This document shows positions 37,681 through 47,127 of a stretch of DNA of 64,000 nt, piece after piece (position 1 is the first letter of the stretch; the number at the start of each line of letters is the position of its first letter). The stretch comes from Siphlonurus alternatus (Eukaryota; Arthropoda; Insecta; Ephemeroptera; Siphlonuridae), in the NCBI GenBank assembly GCA_949825025.1, contig OX463788.1, positions 32,614,878 to 32,678,877 on the forward strand, read 5' to 3'. Position numbers and translations under genes: made by a program. The notes below the pieces were generated by a model, which was not told the DNA's origin, did not search any database, and worked only from the letters and a program-made list of their open reading frames with translations.

Positions 37681-38163
37681 AATATAAACACATCAAAATA
37701 TGACTTACTCAATGTAAGGGTGATTTGATGTTTAGTATACTAAGATAAATACAGTATATACCAACAATCAACAAATCTGAACAATTGTTAAACATTTTTA
37801 TCTTTGTTGTATTTTGTTTGTAGACATATTTTGATAATAATAATAATAATAATAATATAAAAAGGTCATAATTGCTTCAGCATTCAACAAAAAATATTTT
37901 ACTCATAATTTCATAAACACTAAAATAAACCATTTTAATTGAACATACTATACAGCAGAACTTCACGTACAGTAATATGACATAGAAATATTTTATGCAT
38001 TCAACGTATTTTTTGAGAGAAAACGTGTAGTATTATAGTCTTTGCTATTTATATCAAGATAATTAATGACAATCTACACATTTTGGGAGAGTGTTATTCT
38101 GTTGACAGGCTGGCAAGCCACGCATGATTGGCAAGTAGCGCGCGGGACAAGAGATATTCTTAC

Positions 38164-38261
38164 CTTATGTTGGACTCCATCGCGGCAGCCACGAGGCCTG
38201 AGGTGAAGAGATGGGCCAGCATCCCCAGTAGTGCCAGCAGCACATGTGTGGTCCTCGTCAT
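38164..38261 (-). CDS. candidate signal-peptide exon of a secreted protein
   Basis: A minus-strand ATG at 38261 encodes MTRTTHVLLALLGMLAHLF followed by TSGLVAAAMESNI and ends at a consensus donor AAG|GTAAGA, phase 2. The 32 residues have a basic start, a leucine-rich core and an AAA region suited to signal-peptidase cleavage, typical for the first coding exon of a neuropeptide or other secreted protein. An acceptor (GTTTGGTGTGTCACAG|) lies about 50 bases upstream of the ATG. A second perfect donor CAG|GTAAGA at 38731 would end an untranslated leader exon. The mature peptide cannot be assigned because the downstream exon is uncertain. Confidence 0.5.
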
Positions 38262-38731
38262 GTTTTGCTGCCAGTGCCGTGGCACACGCGAGTCAACGAC
38301 CTGCTGCCGCCTGTGACACACCAAACAATGACGAGACACGTGGGACTCACTCGCCGATATTTTATGTAAACTGTTGTATAGCCCACCTTAGAAAGCGTAT
38401 ATTAAACTGTCGTCAATAAATTATTAGTAACATGTTACTACGTATTTTGTGAGTTAATATTATTTTTTTATGGTCGCGATCGTGTTACGAAAACTTGCAC
38501 GACAAAACAAGGAGCGGTGTTATGTGATTGCGAGAGCAGGTCTTGGACGATACTGATAGAGAGGAGCGCAGCATCTCGCCTGCTTGCCGCCCGCGCCGCA
38601 TCAGTGCAAGCCGGCAATTCCACGGCTATACTTCGCCGCTTCATGAAGCGCGCATGTGCTCGCACCCGTACCCGACCTGCTTGCAGCCTACTCGTTTAAG
38701 CGTCAGACCTGCTGCATACCTTCCCTCTTAC

Positions 38732-38790
38732 CTGGAGAGCCCTCAAGTCTCAGCAGGGAGTCCCAGCTGCATTATCACCAGCAAAAATTC
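38732..38790 (-). other. possible untranslated leader exon
   Basis: On the minus strand GGGCTCTCCAG|GTAAGAGGG gives a textbook donor at 38731, in the same CpG-rich region (38460-38760) as the signal-peptide exon and 420 bases upstream of its acceptor. The 5' limit of the exon is not visible; the right boundary given is approximate. Confidence 0.3.
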
Positions 38791-38819
38791 TTACTATTTT
38801 CTCTTTTTATAAATTGCTT

Positions 38820-40172
38820 TCAATACTGCAGGTAGCACTCCATTTATAATGCCACGATGATATAATATGATATAATTGATGTCACTGAATTTTAGCGTCA
38901 CATCATTTAATTTAAAATTGAAAAAGAGAAAGTAAAATATTAGTAGCTTCAACTTCGTCTATTTATTTACATTAATTAAATTGAATTGAAGTAACACTAA
39001 CAATTGTGAGATTCATGTAAGTGATTTCATTTCTGTTGTCATTTGAGCTCTAGATTTACTTTTCTTTCGGCAAATGCAGAGCTGAAATGTACTGCTGAAA
39101 GTAACTCCTGCCTTATTTCCTTTCAATGAAACTCTAATACACAAATTTGCAATTTTAAGGAAGTAGCAATTCATCCAGATTGCATTCCCAAAATAGGAGT
39201 TCATCAAGCCTGCACAAAATGAGTTGCAGAATCAACAAAATGGGTGGGGTTGCATTTCGGACGGTTTACTTTTTTTTTTTTTTTCTGGGATATTATTTTA
39301 AATAATTTATATTGCAGAATTTCGCAAGATGAAAAATTTAACTAGCATTTTGTGATGAACATTTATACAAAATACCAAGCAGTGTAGTAGCACAGTCGGT
39401 TTCTTGCATGTCTATCTTGAAAACGGGATCGTCTCTGCATGGAGATTGATTTCGCCCCCGACCCTGGCATGCAGTTTGTGAGCCTTACAAACTGTGAGCG
39501 ATGTGAAAGTAACTTAAAAACAAAATGGTTCACTTGATAGTATAATCACTTTATTGATAAACGTGCTTGCTTTTAAGAAACAAATTAATTACAATGTGTT
39601 GAACAAAGAATGAAATACATTTTTTAATCATGCGGATGATATCAATTTTTCAAAAATGCTTTGAGTTTTTTCTAGAACTGTTACACTTTAAGAGAATATA
39701 ATAATATATATTTAATATATTATATAATAAATAAAACGTAGTTGAGATAAAATGAAATTAAAGTACGAACTTTTGGTTACAATTAAATTTTACTTACGGT
39801 TAGTACTCACTCTTGCTCAGAATGAAAACAGTAAAATTAATTAAGATGAGCAAAAACTTTTTCACAGTGAGACAAGTACTTCTAAATAGCATTACATCGC
39901 ATTATTATATCTTGAGTTTCTGTACAGTAAGTGAGGTGATGCAGCTTCATTATTAAAATTATTACTTGACTTTTCACGCCTCTAGCTTCAAATTAGCTCT
40001 CACTAATTATAATGAAATTTTACTCACATAAAATACAAGTCACTGCGTTTGAATATCAGCTTTTACTTGAACATTTTCACTATATACGTTATAGTTACCA
40101 TACATCTCTCTAACTTCCTCATGAATGTTAAAAATTGTTACTGCAACGTATGTTTATATAAAGATAAATATA
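38820..40172. other. AT-rich noncoding stretch
   Basis: No gene recognised. The segment 39390-39500 is more balanced and contains an A-box-like AGCACAGTCGGTTTCTTGC, discussed under rejected items. Confidence 0.5.
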
Positions 40173-41135
40173 CAGGGTGGACACATGAAAAGTAGCGATT
40201 TAAAACTCCCATAATGAAAGGAAAATATTTTTTATCAACAATGACATGCACATCAAATTAAAGCTTAGAATCTCAAGTTTTTTTACGCCAAATTGAAAAT
40301 TTCATTTTTGCGTTATGTTTGAACACGTTGAGAAATGGCGTTTTAACACACTTTTTGCTCTTGCCATAAGGAAATCTGCAATTTTAACAGCGTTTTTAGA
40401 CATTCAAATGTGTTAAAAAAATTACAAAACAAGATTTTCAAATGCACTGTTGTGTTGTGGTAACATTCCATTCTGTTCCTCGTCATGAGCCCCTCGTAGC
40501 GGGAACAGAACCCTCTTCAGCTACAAAGTTACAAGTTTAATGTTTTGCATTCTGGGCAGAGAGAATTTTGCAAATCTTGTCATTTTAATTGGTCAATTTT
40601 TAATCATTCTTCTCGTACAAAAACTGAAAGTGGGTAGAGTAAGGGTTTAAGTGTGTGGGGACTTTGACAGTTGGTTTACCAAGATTTTTTCAACGTCCAG
40701 CGCCGCCATGAAGGTAAATCTGCTAAGAAAGTGTTGTGCAAGACCCCCAAAATGCATGATTTGAGGACCAGAAAAGAGCTGCTGTAAAAAGCATTTGTTT
40801 ATGCTGCCAGTGGTAACATGATGAAGAATTGTCTGCAATGGATTCTTGACATCATCAATGGATGAAAAAAACTTGTTTTGCAAATTTTTTAGCACATTGA
40901 AACCTCTAAAAACGCTGCTAATATCGCAGACATTTCCTTATGGCAAGAGCAAAAAGTGGGTTCGGACATCATTTCTCAACGTGTTCAAACATGACATAAA
41001 AAGGAAATTTTGAGTTAGGCGTTAAAAAAACTTGAAATCCTAAGCTTTAATTTGATGTGCATGTTATTGTAGAAAAAAATTATTTTCCTTCGATTATAAT
41101 AGTTTTAAATCGCTACTTTTCATGTGTCCACCCTG
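40173..41135. mobile_element. 963-bp non-autonomous TA-target transposon (CAGGGTGG ends)
   Basis: Terminal inverted repeats start CAGGGTGGACACATGAAAAG and are flanked by TA on both sides, the target of Tc1/mariner-type elements. The arms are long (about 270 bases), containing AGCTTAGAATCTCAAG / CTTGAAATCCTAAGCTTTAA and TTTTTGCTCTTGCCATAAGG / CCTTATGGCAAGAGCAAAAA. The central 400 bases have an 82-codon minus-strand frame (40647-40895) that matches no transposase known to me. The element therefore depends on an enzyme made elsewhere. Confidence 0.85.
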
Positions 41136-41919
41136 TACTTTATATAATTTTTTAATTTTAAATTGATATTACAGTACAGATATTAGTCCATGTGACAGAA
41201 TATTAAATGTTACTTCCAATTTAATGTTTGTCATAATCCAGTATTTGACGTCTGTCTGCTGTCACGCTATAATCTTTGTCGAAATGGGCATTATAGACTT
41301 ACAATTTTTTATTTTACTTTTTTTTTATATTATCGAGTAAAAATGTAAGAACATTACTATGATATATTATAATGTTTAATTTATTTGGAGAGCAAGCATA
41401 GTATAATGTTGTTTATGCTTGTTATATAGCTTATGTTCTGTAACTTCTGTATGGTGATACTTTAGGTCTTCATGGGGTTGATATGAGTGTAAGGGATTGT
41501 GAAAAAAGCTCGAGAAAGGGAAAGTAGAAAATGTTTTCAACCACTTACCATTCCATTCATATAAAAATGTAAGGAACAAATTTTATTCCAAACAACAATG
41601 TATTTACACTCTCTTTAATTTGAATGTTAACATCACAGGTATAACACAGGGACATTAATATTAACATTTGCGTTAAGAAAAGTGTATATTACATAATTTG
41701 TAAACAGTTACACATAATCATGTTGACAATTCGGTGAAATCTGGCACCTCAAGTACGAAAGCTATATGATACCTTTCAAAAGATTTCTGTAAATGTTTGT
41801 CTGGGAAATATACAACGTTGTTGTATTTGGTGCGGTATCACTGTCAAGCCACGTAGGGAGGGTGCGCGGGTTATGACAGTTGTCACCACACCATTTGGCT
41901 TCTCTCCACACCTGCATAC
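41136..41919. other. noncoding stretch
   Basis: AT-rich; no gene or repeat recognised. Confidence 0.5.
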
Positions 41920-44475
41920 GGTATCCGGAAAACTCGGTGCAGGAAAACTCGGTGCAGGAAAACTCGGTGCAATTTCAACAAGCTAGGAAAACTCGGTGCA
42001 CGGTAAACTCGGAGCACGGAAAACTGGGAGCACCGCTAGGAAAACTCGGAGCATCGCATATATTGCAAGATCCCTATACTAGTATATGGATTTTGGAATA
42101 TGTATATTAGCATAAAAATAATAAAATATATAACAAAAATCGAACACATGTAATTTTCTTGTTGCCTTCATACAAAAAAATTATTGGAGGGCTTAAATAC
42201 TATGAATATCACTAATTCTATATTAAATTATATAATACTATTTATAAATAATTCAAATAATTTCATTATTTAATTAATATTTATTGTAAATAAAGGAAAA
42301 ATTTAAGTGCTTTCATAGAAGGAACAGCGGTACAGCAATTTTTTGTCCATAATGTCCATATAACTTTATGAGAACAATTACATTCTTATATCAATTTTTA
42401 TTTTTATTTGTTATATGACATTATATATATCATTAACACATTGAAAAAAAAATCTAATATTACATATTGCATAAATGTGAAGAAATATATTTTTATTTAA
42501 TTAAAGGGAAAGGAAAATAAATACGGGGCATTCACAAAGTCTTAAGACCACATTTAGGGCTCGATAATTTAAGACCAGAAATTTTGGGTCTAAAAAGCAT
42601 GCATAAAATCGGGCTTTAAATTATCGAGCCCTAAATGTGGCCTTAGGACTTTGTGAATGCCTCTTAATCATGTTTTATACATGATGACGATTAATCATTA
42701 TATATATTTTATATAATATACATGCAATGCTGAAAAATAGGGAATGGTAATAAATTGTAATAATATTGAAATAATTTCAACCGAACATTATTTTATGGCG
42801 TTCAAACGTTGTCAACAAGTTACTTTACTACCTGGATTGAAAAAAACAGGTAGCAGGTAAGAGGTAATTAGTGCACGTGCACTTGAACAATGGGGCGAGG
42901 CGCAGCCCAATAACTTTCATGGGCTAAGGGTCACCCAGCCTATGACTATGTGGAGGATGTGGCCCACAACATCTCCTACTAGGCACCTAGTACTGACCCC
43001 TCCCCTCTCCCCTCATTTCCGGCTATGGTGTGGATTTTGTTTCTATTTATAGCTTTGCATTTAATTATATAGATTCCAATAAGATAATTATGTATTTTTT
43101 TGTACAATTTAAGCATCAATTTTTAAGTAGACGAACATTATTTCCTATGTGATATTTTAGCTTATGTGATCAATGTAAATAACAGTATGTTTATATAAAA
43201 TAAAACACTTTTATTGTGATTTTTTTCCGTATTATTGCGTTAATTAGTATATAATACAATAGTCAATACCTATACCAGTTTTAAAATTTATTATTTAGAA
43301 AAGTATGCATGAATTTAGTTAAGAATTTAAAAGTAAATTTATAGCAGCACATCATATGTAAACATTTTTAAAAAAGTATTTAATTTATGTGAAAATGCAT
43401 TTTGTTGAACCTAATATATTTACATATAAATTTATATGCAATTCAAATTTATTTTAATTAAAAATTAGATAAAAGAATAAAATATCTATATAGATGAATT
43501 ACGGCTCAAGGCAGCAAAATATTATGTTAAAGTTAAATAAGAATTGGTAAGAATAAGAATTGTATAATCACAGATGCAACTATTCTACTTCATTGCATGC
43601 ACAGCTTTATATATAAAAAAATTTAAAAAAAAAATTAAAATAAAAATATATATATATAATATACATATTATATATATAAATAAATAAAAAATAGAAAGAT
43701 ATCAAGTAAAGTTTCAAGAGATACATTACATATATATAATATATAGCAAAAAATTTCAACTGTATGTTGTTTTAAAAGGGTTATTGTCACTAATTTTAGG
43801 AGATGGTGAATCACTCTGAAAATATTACTGTATAGTAAACCTTCCTTACATTATAACATAAATATTCAGCAAAAAGAAAAAAAAAATGAAGCAAAAGTCA
43901 ATCTAGTTTTTTAGATATATCTGGATATAAATAATGAGAATATCATTGGAAATCTGGCGGCCATTTTCAAATCAAGTCAAATCAGCATCTTTTTCAACTA
44001 AAAACCATCTCAAAAACTGGACTAAATAATTACTTTCTTTACTTCAGAAAGTGAACAGTCATTTTGTTATCTATGTTCTGATCTAAATTTTATAATTTTT
44101 TACCATCAAAAAATAATTACACAAATAATTACAATTCTTAAAAAATTATCATGGCAAATACACAATTTATAAATATTTATAAGCCCTAGAGAACAATTAT
44201 TAAGGATAAATTACGATATAGTGATGCTCCTCATAATATTTAATTAAGTCCCCTGTAACTTTTGTGTTTGGAGGCGACAATATAGCTGGTTATATATAAT
44301 ATAATTATACGATATTTTATAATATATGCGATGCTCCGAGTTTTCCTAGCGGTGCTCCCAGTTTTCCGTGCTCCGAGTTTACCGTGCACCGAGTTTTCCT
44401 AGCTTGTTGAAATTGCTCCGAGTTTTCCTGCACCGAGTTTTCCTGCACCGAGTTTTCCTACAATCCTGCATACCT
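41920..44475. mobile_element. 2.55-kb inverted-repeat element with iterated GGAAAACTCGGTGCA ends
   Basis: The left end (41927-42056) carries seven copies of GG(A/T)AAACTCGG(T/A)GCA and variants, some joined by CTAG or CACC. The right end (about 44330-44460) carries the same array in reverse complement (TGCACCGAGTTTTCC), in the same order, including the variants GGTAAACTCGG and GGAAAACTGGG and the spacer ATTTCAACAAGCTAG. Inner borders GAGCATCGCATATATT / AATATATGCGATGCTC also pair. The interior is AT-rich, with no open frame above 60 codons, a nested hairpin element at 42525 and a GC-richer piece at 42890-43030. Transposase absent; superfamily unknown. Confidence 0.8.
42525..42663. mobile_element. 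139-bp hairpin MITE (ATTCACAAAG family) nested in the 41920 element
   Basis: Ends GGGGCATTCACAAAGTCTTA and AGGACTTTGTGAATGCCTC, with arms pairing through ACCACATTTAGGGCTCGATA and TTATCGAGCCCTAAATGTGG. The short centre contains AGACCAGAAATTTTGGGTCT, itself self-complementary. The terminal motif ATTCACAAAG is shared with the elements at 59524 and 60763. Confidence 0.8.
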
Positions 44476-45530
44476 TACACGTGTTCTCAGAGCCTACAGT
44501 TCTCAACCTACATAGCCTTCAATTATAAATTTCTACTCCATTTAAATGTCTTACCCACATAATCCCATATGATTTAAACTTAAGCTCTTCTGCATTTTTT
44601 TTCACAATTAATTAATATATTCATAAATATTTTTATATTAAAATTAAATATATTTGTAAATTGTTTGTAGTTAAAAAAAATATGATGCTGTTTTCTATTT
44701 ACTTTTATTATATCTTGTTAGTTTCTTTATATTTTTTGACGACATAGCTCTAGTTATAGTTCTGAATGTTTTGATGTGTTGGTCGATTATCACATTGTGT
44801 ATGGGCATATTTGTCTCAACCAATTAGGTTATTTTGACCCTCCTAATAGTGATGCAATCTTTAACCTAAAGAAAAAATTAATATTTTTACTATCACGGGA
44901 TTGCCTGCTGTACACCACTCATGTGAATGAATGTATTTAATATTGTGTAAAAATTACATGTTTGTAAAAAAAATTGTTAAATTGCGCAGTATGCGCAATA
45001 TGAATAAGAATCGAAATAAATTTAAGGTTGGAAAATCGTTTTAATTAATAGAAGAGTCAAATGAAGACAAATATAAGAAGAATTCAAAGCATTTAAATTT
45101 TGTATAAGCAATAAAAAGTTCATTTGAAAACAGATACAAACAATATTTTCTTATGAAATTCTTCACAAGAGGAACAACGCAATCAGCCTACCAATATTTT
45201 AAATTTTGAAACTTTCAAAACACTTTTGCTCACCTCAGAATTTTGAATTTTTTCTTTACAAATTTTAAATATATTTATTTTCTGTCCATGTTAAGACGTG
45301 TTAAGACCAACAGGGATGTTGTTAGAGTCGTTGAAACTCGGAAACTGACGTCACATGAAAGGGCTTTATAAGGCTGAAATTGTTAGTCATTATATAATAA
45401 TTATATAAAGATGAAATCTTTGTGCAGCAAAGAATAAAAATATCTAATCACCGTTAAGTCTACAACATATACATACATTGCATGATAATTTACAGTCATA
45501 TATTTCTGTATATGAGAATAATCACAAATA
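44476..45530. other. noncoding stretch with a CRE/TATA pair
   Basis: AT-rich. At 45346-45353 is a full CRE (TGACGTCA) and 12 bases on a TATA-like TTTATAAGG (45365-45373), a spacing seen in cAMP-responsive promoters, but no ORF follows (the next ATG gives only eight codons). Confidence 0.4.
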
Positions 45531-46441
45531 CAGCATGTTTACAAAAATTGGCACGATTTCAGTTGTAGCACAAATTTTGGGGGTCATGTAAACTTTTGAT
45601 GTATCAAATTAAAGCTAAAATTTGTAAATTTTTGAAAATGCAATTGATGAAACTCCCAGTATCAATTAATATTTCTGTGAGACGAAAAAGAGCAAAAAAA
45701 TTAGCCTCGTTAGAAAGAAAAAAAAAAAAACTTTTCACAATATATTCAGCTGGAACAAACTCTTTTCAAACCTCGCCTCATTACAAGTTTTTTTACGCAG
45801 CTTACCCCACGGATTCTTCACATGAGCACCATTAGTAGCTCGGCATAGATCGAGATGCACCTTCAGTTCATGCCATACGTTTAGCAGCATCGTGGTCCTC
45901 AAACAGCGCATCAGAGTTGACATCCACTCTGCAACACCGCGGAGGCGTGGAACGTGTGACGAGAGCTGAAGGTGCATCTCCACTTGTGTCGAGCTACTAT
46001 TAATGGGTGCATGTGGAGAAGCTGTTAGGTAAGTTGTACAGAAAAACTTGAAATGAAGCGAGGATTTAACAAAATCTGAATCTTTCAGCTGGCTGCACTG
46101 TGAAAAGGTTTGTTTTCTCTGACCAGGCTACTATTTTTTTCTCTCTTTTTCGTCTCATAAGAAGATTAATTGACTGCAGCCCCCTCCCCCCCCCCGAAAT
46201 TTTGGATTTAACATGGGCAATATAGACATTTCCCCCACTTCAGTTTTTTTAACATTGGCCTTATGGAGGCAGCCCCTCCCAAATTTTTTTTCTAGATTCG
46301 CGCCTGGGTTTAATTGTAATTTTTGAAAATGTACAAATTTAAACTTTAATTTGGTGTATAAAAAGTTTGTATTGCTATAATATACCAAACTTTGTTTTGT
46401 ATTTTATGGCTGAAATCGTGCCAATTTTTGTAAGCACCCTG
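45531..46441. mobile_element. 911-bp non-autonomous TA-target transposon
   Basis: The right terminus, read inward, is CAGGGTGCTTACAAAAATTG; the left is CAGCATGTTTACAAAAATTG, with both followed by GCACGATTT. TA flanks both ends. Subterminal blocks also pair (ATCAAATTAAAGCTAAAATT; ACCAAATTAAAGTTTAAATT on the opposite strand). The CAGGGTG start is shared with the element at 40173, though the rest differs. The right half includes a C-run (about 46181-46195) and the element hosts a nested hairpin. Confidence 0.82.
45814..46020. mobile_element. 207-bp hairpin element nested inside the 45531 transposon
   Basis: TTCTTCACATGAGCACCATT and AATGGGTGCATGTGGAGAA face each other, as do GAGATGCACCTTCAGTTC and GAGCTGAAGGTGCATCTC. 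It is GC-richer than its host element and has its own complete arms, so it is read as a later insertion. The 45735-45983 minus frame through it is not a gene. Confidence 0.7.
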
Positions 46442-46945
46442 TATATCCATAGGTGTATAGTATTGTGTTTTCAATGCGATTCTATTTTAAACATTAACAG
46501 GAAGCTATTTTGATGTTCGATATAAAATAGTTACAAAAAAATCGTAATGGAAGTTATAATTATTACAAATATCAAGTCTTGATAAAGTTGGAGTTATCAA
46601 GAGTCATATATGACAATATATTTATAATTAGAATTTTTGTGACCATTTCAAATAATTAAGTGATTTTAATATATTTTTTAGATTTTGATAAAACATTACA
46701 TACTGGAAATGTCTTTTACTTACAATTAGATAAGAGAGAGGCACACACCCCTTTGAAACCACCCACTTCTGCAACGTAACGGCAGGATAACACGACGCAC
46801 GAAAAAGCTTTTTCTGCTGCAGGCATGTTGTTCTACTGTATAAGAAAATATTATTTTAGTTAAGCCAACGTGCTTTGTTTTAATTGCTTTTCCACTTTAC
46901 TTTGAACGAAGAACAAAAATCTTTCATCCATCCAATCCTTGTAAA

Positions 46946-47084
<139 letters not shown>

Positions 47085-47127
47085 TGCCTCATACTGCTGG
47101 ATAATACGATAAGAACACAAAACCCAC

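Noticed and set aside
39380..39500. tRNA-derived SINE or tRNA-like promoter (AGCACAGTCGGTTTCTTGC, then GATTTCGCCCCCGACC)
   Set aside because: The A-box-like word is acceptable but the B-box match is poor and no cloverleaf or tail was found.
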